NCBI GenBank assembly: GCA_907163375.1
Contig: CAJQUW010009247.1
Span: 62,001 to 126,000, forward strand
Origin: Prostheceraeus crozeri
Lineage: Eukaryota; Platyhelminthes; Polycladida; Euryleptidae
DNA: 64,000 nucleotides
Reading direction: 5' to 3'
Shown here: one piece after another, positions 50,201-57,221 of the stretch
Numbering within the stretch: position 1 is the stretch's first letter
How the letters are laid out: the number at the start of each line of letters is the position of its first letter
Program-made: the position numbers and the translations under genes
The notes under the pieces: generated by a model
What the model was told of the DNA's origin: nothing
Database searches by the model: none
What the model saw: only the letters and a program-made list of their open reading frames with translations

Positions 50201-53200
50201 ACATGTGACTGATTCTAAACTCAATGATACAAGTCGTGACAAAGTGCATCATCTAAAAATGCGCGCGCTTTTTTTGTGCTATTATTTGCTTTTATTGATG
50301 CTCATTCTACCAGGGATTTATTGTTATCAATTTCTATGTTGCTGACAGAACGGGTACGTGTGAATAAGGGAACTAGCTATCTCGGTCAATATATCATTTA
50401 TAAATCTATGCTTTCATGCCGCAATTTTCTTTGACTTGTTTGTTAGAAAGGCATATAAATAACACACTGACGTATTGCGTAAACAATGAACACAGGAACG
50501 AATAATCGTCACCTCGGTGTCATAACATGGCCACAACGTTATATTATTTTTAATGACCATGGCCGTGTCGGATTTCTATGTGTCATACATTGTCTTAGAT
50601 TCTCTCGGTGTCCACAATCGCTATCATTACACGCTTTGTCAACAGCAGTGATGCGTTTTTAGAGCTTCAGTTTATCACATGCTAAAAACGGGATTCCTCT
50701 CCATACAAGCTGTCACACAAAGGGGTTGTCATACATGAATTGAAACACAACTCTTCTGTGCGCAACATACTGTTAGGAGCTAATGAACACACAACATTGC
50801 TTCTGCGCAGTCGCTCGAGGTTGCTAAAGAGGGCTAATTTATTGTTTTATCGTCATCTATAGATATACCAGTTTACATCTGCAACTTAAAATGCTAATGT
50901 TCATAAAAAATTTCTTCTACATGTAGGTGTGTTTAATATATATCAAAGGTCTTTATTGGCATATGTATCAGTTAGGCCGTGCCTCGAAGCAGTGCATGCT
51001 TGCGGGTTATCCTAAAGCTCTGAAGAATTCAGTTTAGCAAAAACTGGTTCAAATATACCTCCAAAAATAGCTGTTTATTATAATTTTCGATGTTTGTCAA
51101 GGCTAGTAGAAAAAATTAAATAATATCCATGTCACCTATTCGCATTGCTGTGTAAAACATTATGATATGATAACTCTTGCAATTCTTGAAATCAAAGCAA
51201 ATTGATTTTGATAAAATCAATATTCACCAGACGCGTTTCAGAGTTTACAATTCATTCCTCAATGGATACACACAAAATCGAACAACAATGCTTTATATGA
51301 GATGAATGATTTTACTACAGTTTAAAAATGGCATGATATGGAAATGTACAGCGATGATCTACAGTGGAGCAAGAAAAATAAAAAAATCAATTGTCTTAAC
51401 AACGTCATTTAGACGATGTGATGTGCATAAGAAGATACATTAGCTACAAATTCCACAATGAAGGAATGGATCCGTCTTTGTTATTCATTACATTCACTGA
51501 TTCTTTGATTAAAATTGATTCGAGGAGTTTGTGATTGTTAGCACACACTATTATTCTAAAATTATTCTTGTCTTGTCGAAATAAACGTAATTGCACCATC
51601 CACAAGTGAACGAATAAGTACATTTAGCTTTAAGATCAGAGGAAACAGCATCTTTATTCCGACAAAACATGGCTGTCTTGATAGTGTGACATTCACGGCT
51701 GTTGGTAACTATTTGTTCAAGTTATGAGAATTTGACAATTTTCACGAATGTAGGGTAAATTCCAGTTTATGAATTTCATATTATCAGAATTAAGTGGGTG
51801 AATCTTCTGTTTGAAACTTTTGGTCAACTTTATCCTTTACGTCATTGATAGACTACTCCTTGTAGCCATTGTCTACATTAGCCGAATTTTTTTCACATGA
51901 CTGCTCTTCACAGAATCTGAAGAGATCCGTTTAGCTTGGTGAAACACAGACATCATAGCTGCTAGCTTATACTGCCTTTGCGCATAGGCACAATTAGGAA
52001 TGTACACTTCAGTATTAATGTCTTCTTGGTGCCAGGAGATTTTGAGCCTATTATCAATTTTGTATCCAAAAAACAGATACTGCCATATTGTTCGGTTTCC
52101 GTATTGAAACTGATATCAGTATCTAGCTCATTAAGGAATTCAAAGCATATCTGAACATCCTCATAATTCTTGAAAATAGCAAAGCAGTCGTCGACATGTC
52201 TTTTCTAAAAGACGAAATTATTAGCACTGGATTTGTCAAACTGCGACTGCTAAACTCATGGTAAAAACAGCCATAGTTGGGCCAAGGTTCGATCCCATTC
52301 ACATGCCATCTATCTGCCTGTAAAGAGTTTTATTAAATGAAAAAAGCACATTCTTGCAAGCAATAGTCAACAAAGCTCCAAGAGTGCTGTTCGAGACTGG
52401 AAGACTGTTTTCATCAACGATAGAAAGGATGTAGTCAATGTTTCGATCTACCGGTATAATAATAAATAAGTTCGAAACGTCAAAACTGCACATGAAAAAA
52501 ATCATTTTCATTGCTGATATCAACGGTTTTCAGGGCCTCGATAAATTCAAATGTATCCTTAACGTTAAAAGATTTTAGAATGTGGTCTTTCAAAATCGAA
52601 TCAAGCCACACAGACAAGTTTGAAAGATAGGAATTTTTCATGCTCTTAAAATAGGACGATATGGCGGATTTCTAGAATCTTTGTGCACTTTGGGCAACCC
52701 ATACAGTCTTGCTGGTTGAGATCCTCTGGCTCTTACAGCCTCAAAAATAGAATCAGAAATCAATCCGTCTTTCTAAAATTTATTGAGTTTCCGGTTGCGC
52801 CTATCCTCCTCAAGAATATGCGGATCTTTCTTGGACCTTTTATCAGGAACGTATTCCCGAACCCGACAAACAAAGACGATCCGCGGATTACACGGACCAC
52901 AAACGGAATTCCGTTTCTAGTCCATAAGTCCGCGGACTTCCGTCGGCCTTCCTTGGGTCAGAGAGCAAAGAAAGCATCTTGCTATGGTAAGAGTCTCTGG
53001 TGTCAATGACAACACCGTTTCCTTTATCAAATTTGGCAACGTAAATGTTTTCCCTCCTAAAAACTTTAAATAACTTAATCTAACTCCGTAAAAACTTTTA
53101 GGCTTTTCCTAGCATTCCTATTAGGCGTGTTAAAACTGCGAGTTAAAGTGCGCGCATCGGGACTCACCCTACGGCATCGATTTTAAAGTTCATTAATCTT

Positions 53201-53383
53201 TATATTTATAAAACTGAAAAACTGAAAATATTGTGCCACTTACTCGGCCGCCACATTTTGCACTCTCTGTGCTGCATTTCTAGAATTATTGTTGCTTCCT
53301 CTGTCTGGTCTCCTCGGTCTTCTGTAACTACTACATCCTTGTGTAGAAAATACGACGATAAAAATAATCCATAAAATAGGAAT
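17132..53383 (-). CDS. M14 zinc carboxypeptidase (A/B type), multi-exon, 3' and 5' ends incomplete
   Basis: Nine exons on the minus strand, in transcript order: 53244-53383, 45984-46061, 45681-45732, 43741-43842, 43576-43680, 41969-42085, 27397-27490, 20973-21181, 17132-17219. All have GT donors and AG acceptors and every junction keeps the frame. The order of motifs is that of carboxypeptidase A/B: short propeptide, ISRWYDLL and HPDLVQIKEIGKS, HAREWLAP (zinc ligands His and Glu), NPDGYVYSH, STRLWRKNRR, CYGVDLNRNWD, CSDVYAGP and FSEPE, then VHSYSQ (third zinc ligand His and substrate Tyr). Family members hydrolyse C-terminal residues of peptides, usually as secreted zymogens. The exon with the catalytic Glu and the specificity residue was not found. 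Minimum span is 36 kb because the introns are full of transposons. Confidence 0.88.
17501..17573 (+). tRNA. tRNA-like sequence, Thr(AGT)-type anticodon loop, probably degenerate
   Basis: A 73-bp sequence with A box (TAGCTCAGTTGGTAGAGT), B box (GGTTCGAGTCC) and GC-rich ends GCGGC/GCCGC. The loop CTAGTTA would give anticodon AGT. The anticodon stem has two mismatches and there is one extra base before the D arm, so a working tRNA is doubtful. Confidence 0.4.
17945..19723. mobile_element. Harbinger-like DNA transposon, 1779 bp
   Basis: Inverted ends GGGCCTATTTCAATTTAAGG (left) and the mirror of GGGCCCATTTCAATTTAAGG (right). Both ends abut CAG (17942-17944, 19724-19726), a 3-bp target duplication as in PIF/Harbinger. 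The first and last 200 bp are full of the palindromic word ACCTTAAGGT and variants. A short frame (18709-18984, minus) is the only coding trace; no transposase is seen. Confidence 0.75.
18709..18984 (-). pseudogene. Remnant of a Myb/SANT-like accessory protein
   Basis: Ninety-one codons inside the Harbinger-like element. The end, VAKLACKKLEEEILQNRKEH, resembles the C-terminal coiled segment of the Myb-like protein that Harbinger elements encode beside their transposase. The Myb domain itself is not visible, so this is a fragment at best. Confidence 0.35.
19727..20972. other. Intron sequence, no gene seen
   Basis: Carboxypeptidase intron between 20973 and 17219. Around 20690-20770 is a run of imperfect AGAAGATCTAT repeats. 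A possible short frame at 20320-20375 does not fit the splice phase. Confidence 0.5.
20973..21181 (-). CDS. Carboxypeptidase exon with VHSYSQ box
   Basis: Reads GASNDICSDVYAGPSAFSEP, later LTLYISVHSYSQLWIIPYSY and ends HPANYNEM. His in VHSYSQ is the third zinc ligand. The 69 codons join in phase to the exons at 27397-27490 and 17132-17219. The 1658-bp inverted repeat lies in the intron to its 5' side. Confidence 0.92.
21383..23040. repeat. 1658-bp inverted repeat, left arm
   Basis: Pairs base for base with 25217-26874: the sum of paired coordinates is 48257 at both ends, so there are no indels, and every stretch I compared (about 21421-21480, 21961-22020, 22201-22240) was identical. Its inner end holds a minus-strand copy of the 3' coding part of the transposase. 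The rest shows no gene; two ACAGGGTGTTCCA words occur within. Confidence 0.95.
23266..25387 (+). pseudogene. DDE-like transposase of an uncharacterised family
   Basis: The main frame (23266-24990) encodes 574 residues: an N-terminal zinc knuckle (C19-x2-C22, C60-x2-C63), a second Cys cluster (C146, C150, C153, H163, C165), then LGIDGGGGFIKVCLSIF with candidate first Asp at 338, IASDLKLCNILIGIM with candidate second Asp at 409, CCWC at 428-431, and PPPELHLLTGPV. A GTAAGC donor-like site at about 24982 follows AFRAFNK. Coding resumes near 25175 with ACYGDKLDPSY and GLGPWSEQSSEAAHHDFT, holding a candidate catalytic Glu, and meets TAG at 25385-25387, after which TWNRYKVKSYDHPEFP continues in frame. 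I recall similar uncharacterised proteins (GPWSEQ..E..HHDF..TWN) in Hydra and aphids. The superfamily is not known to me. Confidence 0.7.
25217..26874. repeat. 1658-bp inverted repeat, right arm
   Basis: Mirror of the left arm. It begins inside the transposase gene (at codons for KDHIEQFKIAFSDLG) and runs outward. No target-site duplication is visible: the base sequence outside is TTTATGAAATCG on the left and ACTATTCTCCTA on the right. Confidence 0.95.
27341..27364. repeat. (TA)n microsatellite
   Basis: About 11 to 12 TA units just downstream of the LNRNWD exon of the carboxypeptidase. Confidence 0.9.
27397..27490 (-). CDS. Carboxypeptidase exon with LNRNWD box
   Basis: Reads STRLWRKNRRRNGNGGCYGV then DLNRNWDIGRGG. 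The Asn-Arg pair corresponds to residues that bind the substrate carboxylate. Acceptor CATTCATTGCAG, donor GTAAGAATG. It lies 14.5 kb from the previous exon, the gap being filled by nested transposons. Confidence 0.9.
28832..29632 (-). pseudogene. piggyBac transposase, middle deleted
   Basis: The N-terminal frame (29132-29629, 165 residues) has an acidic start and the segment DNLVTGIMNSTNNRIW then ELKKFFGMQFFMCINRKP, typical of the DDE_Tnp_1_7 domain. The catalytic Asp residues are gone with the deletion. At 28832-29010 the C-terminal Cys-rich ring survives in two frames (CRVCYRNGRRKETVFQCP, then GLCAAPCFTNFH and a TAG), showing a frameshift between them. Confidence 0.85.
29878..30917 (+). 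mobile_element. hAT-type non-autonomous element, copy 1
   Basis: Ends CATAGAAGT (left) and the mirror CATAGAAAT (right), with a shared CTAGAATGGAA inside each end. Flanked by AAGTCTAT (29870-29877) and AAGCCTAT (30918-30925), an 8-bp target duplication with one change, as for hAT elements. Inserted in the piggyBac. No coding capacity. Confidence 0.75.
33006..33771 (+). pseudogene. hAT transposase, N-terminal part (TTF/DUF4371 type)
   Basis: Residues about 50-80 (FWLTGSSELNKLFCWPCLLF) match the TTF-type zinc finger of ZMYM1-like hAT proteins; then LTRHEKSLNHIKY. A run of nine A (33444-33452) marks a one-base frameshift, after which the frame continues LIDVVCSIAKRELPFRGH, LISHYDATLATHL and FVYLILDETSDIGD, the DUF4371 region with the first catalytic Asp (DETSD). 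It then stops; the dimerisation end of the protein is missing. Confidence 0.85.
34272..34915 (-). pseudogene. Crypton-type (DUF3504) tyrosine recombinase fragment
   Basis: Minus-strand translation gives TPDQLEKYISNATPINTINK, then VFQTWLAD, then EEFTTEELDPSIFLVR, and in the 34272-34613 frame DYEFRLSRKSLDSQMKQAAD with GLVQPKKKAVVITNEKENEL and GTFGSALPKQLLLTLIF. This is the N-terminal half of the DUF3504 recombinase domain found in Cryptons and domesticated relatives such as ZMYM and KIAA1958. Several in-frame stops split it. The catalytic Arg-His-Tyr half is absent. Confidence 0.75.
35038..35100. mobile_element. 63-bp hairpin insertion with 7-bp target duplication
   Basis: Ends CAGGGAACCCCAGTTATC and mirror CAGGGAACCCTAGTTATC (one mismatch in 18), with about 27 bp between. 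Flanked on both sides by CCTGTGA (35031-35037, 35101-35107). The uninterrupted version of the site is at 35228-35240. Confidence 0.7.
35236..36660 (-). mobile_element. hAT-type non-autonomous element, copy 2, with internal duplication
   Basis: Same family as 29878-30917, opposite orientation. Perfect 8-bp target duplication CCTGTGAT at 35228-35235 and 36661-36668. It is about 385 bp longer than copy 1 because an internal part is present twice in tandem (compare GTATTCATTTTACTT near 35626 and 35997). Confidence 0.8.
36700..38374 (-). mobile_element. Penelope-like element
   Basis: A reverse transcriptase with GIY-YIG endonuclease and a flank (36790-36845) with the GACATGTTTCATTTACTC / AGTAAACATCATCAGGGC motif seen at Penelope-like ends. 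5'-truncated. Confidence 0.85.
36935..38242 (-). CDS. Penelope-like reverse transcriptase plus GIY-YIG endonuclease, N-truncated
   Basis: Open for 435 residues. Reverse transcriptase motif A is SYDVISLFSNIP (Asp51), motif B region AMDSCLGPTLASFAMN (112-127), motif C YVDDIF (142-147). The C-terminal GIY-YIG endonuclease has CCYIGETRRQLSTRIREH from residue 357. Penelope-like elements use these to nick and prime at the target. Full-length proteins are around 700-800 residues, so the N-terminal part is missing. The long open frame suggests recent arrival. Confidence 0.9.
   Translation of the reverse strand: MPNAYTTNLSKYLNELLKPYIPRDLELKDSFQFVESIKSRNFMNDCMVSYDVISLFSNIPLQDTIDHICNLIDFENFEVDKDTLVCLLNLACKNMLFQFNGNLYTQIDGVAMDSCLGPTLASFAMNIIESRLTYFPKYYKRYVDDIFAVVNNEDDASKFLNALNSVHENIQFTLEVQKNNKLDFLDVSVDNSNAIVEFQWKLKSTNTGRYIPNQAHAPNNYKKSAIRSLIFRAKKLNSTTENFEKSFMQIKSIFRQNGYNDHFITKIKNEIENKVLNSRSDKPERNYVILKLPHLKSKEDQTIKSVRAINNILPTVYRLLPVYKTMKTSDIFPNKDKVPRGLSSNIIYKFQCEQYSCCYIGETRRQLSTRIREHISGCPTLIEITKHVYAASSLNFSILCRTVYTKIAETSAIKANKQTILNEHATSIALRIFAT
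39594..41968. other. Intron sequence, no gene seen
   Basis: No supported exon. Around 40040-40110 is a GCGAGGCCTTTCAGCCACTG / GGAGGCTGTCTTCAGG motif reminiscent of retroelement ends, not enough to call. Confidence 0.45.
41969..42085 (-). CDS. Carboxypeptidase exon with NPDGY motif
   Basis: Reads FIKGHRSNLEIYRN, then YIFYFMSVANPDGYVYSH. NPDGY is an M14 signature. Phase 0 at both ends. Confidence 0.85.
42480..42665 (+). repeat. Dispersed repeat, also at 47350-47535
   Basis: Roughly 80-85 percent alike by eye (TACCTTACAGAGA, GTCGCTTGCGGATTGCT, TCCTTCAGATTC). Same orientation. Unknown family. Confidence 0.7.
43576..43680 (-). CDS. Carboxypeptidase exon with HAREW zinc motif
   Basis: Reads AIFLEATQHAREWLAPVTVN. 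His and Glu of HAREW are the first two zinc ligands of M14 enzymes. The usual DGGIHAREWISPAT is changed to EATQHAREWLAPVT, so the Asp-Gly-Gly is not kept. Only 60 bp separate it from the preceding exon. Confidence 0.9.
43741..43842 (-). CDS. Carboxypeptidase exon, start of catalytic domain
   Basis: Reads ISRWYDLLSIAHPDLVQIKE then IGKSHELRKLRVLR, matching the conserved I..WLD.LA..HPDLV...EIGKSYEGR..YVL segment. Phase 0 at both ends. Confidence 0.85.
43919..44226. mobile_element. TTAA-flanked MITE, 308 bp
   Basis: Both ends carry GGGCAACAATGTAGGA in inverted orientation, within about 29 bp of CAT termini that abut TTAA (43915-43918, 44227-44230). This is the piggyBac target. It lies in the carboxypeptidase intron just 5' of the HPDLV exon. 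Confidence 0.7.
44324..44430. repeat. Repeat shared in inverted orientation with 56125-56250
   Basis: GAGATTTCAAAAATGTCTTT, CACATGCATGGATAGAGATA and the following text match the reverse complement of 56150-56245 closely. Confidence 0.75.
45358..45478. repeat. GC-richer inverted repeat fragment
   Basis: CGAATAGCAGCCGCGG, CGAGGGCGGCTGCTATT and CGAGGGCGGCTAATATTCG recur in both orientations; a related decayed piece is at 44785-44870. Probably MITE ends. Confidence 0.5.
45681..45732 (-). CDS. Carboxypeptidase exon, end of propeptide
   Basis: A 52-bp exon between acceptor TTTTTCTTGCAG and donor GTAAGTGAT. Frame reads LERLQKICTTTFTSFEN, leading directly into ISRWYDLL of the next exon, as in other M14 enzymes where the propeptide meets the catalytic domain. 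Confidence 0.65.
45984..46061 (-). CDS. Carboxypeptidase propeptide exon
   Basis: Bounded by acceptor GAAAATTTCAG and donor GTAAGTGC. The frame reads GFQIYHDAIINF then EYQQMKKIYEA, in keeping with the start of an M14 activation domain (usually GYKVYR...). Enters in phase 2 and leaves in phase 2, matching both neighbours. The propeptide is shorter than in vertebrate pancreatic enzymes. Confidence 0.55.
47350..47790 (+). repeat. Dispersed repeats (shared with 42480-42665 and 49758-49945)
   Basis: The first part matches 42480-42665. The part from 47600 (CTTGACATCGACTGTGTCTC, TTGCTGTGTGATC, GGCGTGTTTAATGTTGA) repeats at 49758-49945 in the same orientation. Confidence 0.7.
47791..48036 (+). mobile_element. 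Short hAT-type MITE relative, 3' end cut by Tc1-like element
   Basis: Starts CATAGAAAT and CTCTAGAATGGAAATT like the ends of 29878-30917, and ends in CAATTTCCATTCTAG. Its right part (47914-48030) is mirrored at 50097-50218. Confidence 0.55.
48039..49705 (+). mobile_element. Tc1-like transposon, decayed, longer copy
   Basis: Starts CAGATTGTTTCATAAAAAAT next to TA (48037-48038). Interior text matches the 54645-55974 copy at both ends (GCAAAAACATCCAAACGTAG, GTCGAATTTCAAGAGCTGTA, TTAGGACATTATC, GGCCAGC) and keeps a middle part that the other copy lacks. The right terminus is blurred. No intact frame. Confidence 0.65.
50097..50218 (-). repeat. Inverted partner of 47914-48030
   Basis: Contains CCGGGGGAACTAAGTTGGGG and CTAGAATGGAAATTGACTCA, preceded by CATAGAAAT at 50086, so it looks like another terminus of the CATAGAA element family. 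Confidence 0.7.
50219..51560. other. Intron sequence, no gene seen
   Basis: Nothing supported. Near 51229-51275 a GACGCGTTTCAGAGTTTACA / TTCATTCCTCAATGG motif resembles ends of Penelope-like elements and may belong to the decayed copy that follows. Confidence 0.4.
51560..53080 (-). pseudogene. Penelope-like element, decayed copy
   Basis: Minus-strand pieces include MCSFDVSNLFIIIPVDRNID (reverse transcriptase motif A), ALLTIACKNVLFSFNKTLYR and QIDGM (52299-52523), and CTYSFTCGWCNYVYFDKTR near 51600, which corresponds to the GIY-YIG start. Many stops. It is a different, older lineage than 36935-38242. Confidence 0.75.
53244..53383 (-). CDS. Carboxypeptidase exon with signal-like segment
   Basis: In the frame that joins the next exon, this starts IPILWIIFIVVFSTQGCSS, a hydrophobic run ending in small residues like a signal peptide, then an Arg/Pro/Asn-rich stretch. 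Acceptor TTGTCTTTTTCAG and donor GTAAGTGGC are good. It ends in phase 2, as the exon at 45984-46061 needs. The gap of 7 kb and lack of a family motif make this the least certain exon. A start ATG at 53589 with a weak donor GTAGTT is possible but unproven. Confidence 0.45.
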
Positions 53384-53819
53384 CTGAAAAAGACAATATT
53401 GAAATTGTGATAAATCATAATGGCCAAAATGGTGGAGACCGCTTTTACCATGAATATAATTTTCTTTATAAATCTATTGAGAGTTCCGCAGGGGAAATTT
53501 ATAAATTTGAATCTCTGTTGTGTGCACAGCCTCAGGTGCATTAAGTGCATAATTATAACTACCTCGCAAATTTGAACGGAGGTAACCATGACGATGAAAA
53601 AAACATTATACTTCTCAAAAGGCGCTGGACGTTCTTCAGTATCATTTAACTTTCGAATTGCTTCGGTTGGTTACTCCAATCTTGTAGAACACTCTAAACT
53701 ACCTACAGAGAATGTGCATCAACACATGCATACATCTACAGGTACATTAATGTTTTTCACTACCATATAACCTCACTCCTGGAGCCATAAAAATTTTCCA
53801 TGGTTTGGAATATACTTTA

Positions 53820-53945
53820 TATTATTGTATATTATTTATATCATAATATATTTATTGTATGATTTTATAATATATTTATTATATTTATCTATATATTTAT
53901 ATATTATTTATATTTATATTTTTGTATATTGCTTTTGATTGCCTA
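53820..53945. repeat. AT-only low-complexity run
   Basis: TATTTATATT-type simple sequence, over 90 percent A+T. Confidence 0.85.
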
Positions 53946-54644
53946 AGCTAAATGGCGTATGATTCAACACTTAAACAAAGATTCTGTCGCTTTCCTGTTG
54001 TATTTTAGACTATTTGATATCTTAGGTATATATTTTTGCGTTTCCGGGATCTCTCCCATGTAAACTGCCGGTTGGAAAAATCAACTTTTCAGTCCTACGG
54101 GAAAAGAAAGCTAACTTTTCCTCCCGCAATAAACTTTTCCAGTGTAAGTTCCTGTGTAAAAAATCATAGAAGTCTGTAAACAAGTTATGGTTAGCCAGAG
54201 ACTACCAAGATGTCGATGTAGTCACATGATTAGCTAACTCATAGATTTCGCGATACAACCATCAATTTTATAATGATCAATAGACATCTATAAATCACAA
54301 AATGAAAAGCTATATTCTTTCGAGAGGAAATAAACGTTCCCCTTTAGCTATCTGTACAACCCTCACTGCGCTCGGGATGTACAACATAGCTTCGGGGGAA
54401 TAGTTACTTACGCAACTAGTGCAAAATATCCATCTTTATTGCTTTCTTCGAGGTCAACATATCTATGCACGAGCCCGAAGAGCGAAGGCATAGAATGTTG
54501 ATCGAGGAGAAAGCAGAAGATGGATATCTTTGCACGAGTTGTGTAGGTAATTTTATTTTTCACCGATATCATGACCATTATGACTAATCTAATTCTATGG
54601 TGAAATAATAAGCGGGTTTTATATAATTCAATCGCATATATCTA

Positions 54645-55974
54645 CAGATTGTTTCATAAAAAATGGATCACCCTTAAACATCGCTTTAACTTCAACTTTG
54701 TCTAACTCCGCCAAACTTGAACGAACTTCTCTGAAATTTGGAAGATATGTCAGTTGTGCTTACTAATATCATTGTTGGAAATTTCAAGCATGAATATTGA
54801 GCTGTTTTCCTGTTATAGATAAAAAAGTAGTAGATAATTTGATCCTCATTTAGCAATGTTACACAAAATCATACCTCACTCTTATAAAATTACATTTGTT
54901 TCCTTTGTTATGTAATATGTTGTTCTACAAGCCAAAAGCTATCAAGCAAAACAAAAATAAAGAAAATCGGTCAATCAGAGCCAGTATAGCACCATTATTC
55001 ATCAACAATAATGTAACTGCTACATGTGATTAACTGGACTTCATGTTCCATAGCTTCCTGACTTCGTTGCGGTGGTGTTGGCAGCACTCCTGATTGCTTT
55101 CAGCTAGAAATCTATCTCTTACCGGTTGAAAACAATAAAAAGCACAAATGAACAATAACGAGATCGCATTCACAAAATGCAAAGTGTCAACCTTGCTAGA
55201 ACTAGAGTTATCTTTGCGAGCTACAAGCAAGCGACTAAATGTCCCTTACACAAATATGCATCGATGGCATAATGATGATTTTCGACTCTGTCGTAAAGAG
55301 GGCTCTGGCCGTCCACGCAAAACATCCAAACGTAGAGACCGCATAATTTTGAGATTTGTTAAAGTTGATCCAAGTCTCTCGTTAACTGAGATGGCTGCAC
55401 TACTCTCGTCTATTTCTAAGTCCACTATTCGTAGAAGACTTATTGAGTCGAATTTCAAGAGCTGTAAGAGGCCCTCTCAGATCGAATTATCAGATCAGCA
55501 TACAGAAAGACGTCTCAGATGGGCAATGAGTCATTGTTACTGGCGAAATCATCCTATGCAAGTCTCAATTAGGGCTTAGGACATTATCTTGGCCAGCTCG
55601 TTCTCCTGATCTGAATCCCATAGAAAATGTATGGAGTATTCTAAAACGTAACGTTCGTCGTTCACTGCTACCTACAGATGGCGTATCACAATTTACGTCA
55701 CTGTTAAAAAGAGAGTGAAGAAAGTTAGATCAGTCAAAAAACAACGATATCATCGAATCAATGCCTTGACGAATTGGTAATGTCATTGACAATAAGGGTA
55801 GGGCAACAAAATATTAGCTTCTTAAGAACCGTTACTGTATCATAGCTTATCAGATTATATAAGGACATTTAAATATATTAGGGACATGAAATAACATGAA
55901 AAATGCTTTCTGTATCATACTTATGTTTTATTCAGTCAAATTTTAGGATGATCCACTTTTTATGAAACGGACTG
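54645..55974 (+). mobile_element. Tc1-like transposon, 1330 bp, internally deleted
   Basis: Ends CAGATTGTTTCATAAAAAAT and mirror CAGTCCGTTTCATAAAAAGT, flanked by TA (54643-54644, 55975-55976). The N-terminal half of a transposase and a scrap of the C-terminal PDLNPIENVW region remain, joined by a deletion that removes the middle. Confidence 0.88.
55148..55740 (+). pseudogene. Tc1-like transposase, middle deleted
   Basis: The frame 55148-55579 encodes the paired-like DNA-binding part: LSLRATSKRLNVPYTNMHRW, GSGRPRKTSKRRDRIILR (the GRPR linker) and MAALLSSISKSTIRRRL. After about residue 135 the frame jumps to sequence from the C-terminal end; at 55570-55700, in another frame, SPDLNPIENVWSILKRNVRR is readable. 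The DDE core is lost. Confidence 0.85.
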
Positions 55975-56254
55975 TATATAGAAATCTATAATTCAGCCAG
56001 TGCAATAATGAAAATATTTCTGCACGCCCGTGCAGTAATCTGCTTTACATGTCAAATAAAATGACAGGATATCTACATTATACGCACGTTGAAAAATATA
56101 AGTTGATATTTCTTCTCTCAAGAAAATAAGTATTGTGCGTAATTGAGCTATGGTACAGTGTGGAAAAAGAAAGGCAACAATGTATCCCGTAATGATGATA
56201 TCTCTGTCTATGCATGTGAAAGACATTTTTGAAATCTCAATCAGCGTATATCTG

Positions 56255-57221
56255 ATACATGGAAAAATCTATGGTCTGCAGATCAGATTCGATCTAAAAC
56301 ATTGTATCATAGTCAAAGTATTTGCCAAGTTGGTTGTGGAAGAGAATTTTCATGAAGAGAATTTTAAGTGAGATGGTGGCATTGTTTCATGTGAAATAGT
56401 CTACTATTCCATGGCTTAATACACTGTATCTATTTGCAGCAGTCAATGACAACTATTTTCCCATTTTTCAACACTGGAATACGAATTGAAATTTGGTTCA
56501 CAGAGTCATAATCGAAAGTAGTCGGTGTACTGGTTGTAAGAATATCTCAGGAATTCAAAGATAAAAATTCTAATTATTGGATAATTTCACCTTCTAACGG
56601 TCAAGAAACCTAACGCTCTTGTGGAATAAACACATCGAAAGCTTCTTTAGCGACAGTCATTTATCAGATTAATGAAATGTCGTTGGAACTTTTCAATTAA
56701 TCGCTAAATGATTTATGTGACATAGTGTGATGATATTTTGGAGGCTCATATTCGAAAGCATGCAAAGGTTTTGAAAATTTTTCAAATATAATGAACATGG
56801 GAATCCTTTTAAGTAAAATGAATATTCTAAGATTTCTTGGCCTCTGATTTCAAGCTAGAGTAATGCATGCTCTGTAAATCGACATTACAAGTTGCATAAG
56901 TGTCTGATTATACTCTTGATTGATTATAGGAGAGATATTTCAAAATGATGAACTTACAGTGCGTTTTGAAGGATATCCTTCTTTGTCATCCTGTCGCTGC
57001 ACTATTTTGTAAATTCACTATTGCTTTTGTGTACATGATATTTCGACAAGGGGCAACAATCCAGATCACAAATTGGCTTGATAATTGAAAATGCCAACCC
57101 AAAAACAAGAATGCCAGCTCGCAAAATTTGCTTTTTGCCCCAACTAAGTTCCCCCGGCGTGTGCCATAATTTTCATGCAATTTCCATTCTAGGACTTTCT
57201 ATGGTATTGTTAATTTCTATG
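56255..57221 (+). mobile_element. hAT-type non-autonomous element, copy 3, left end lost
   Basis: Same family as 29878-30917 and 35236-36660, recognisable by CAGATTCGATCTAAAACATT at the left and CCCCAACTAAGTTCCCCCGG near the right end. The right terminus is intact; the left one is replaced by the repeat at 56125-56250. Confidence 0.75.
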
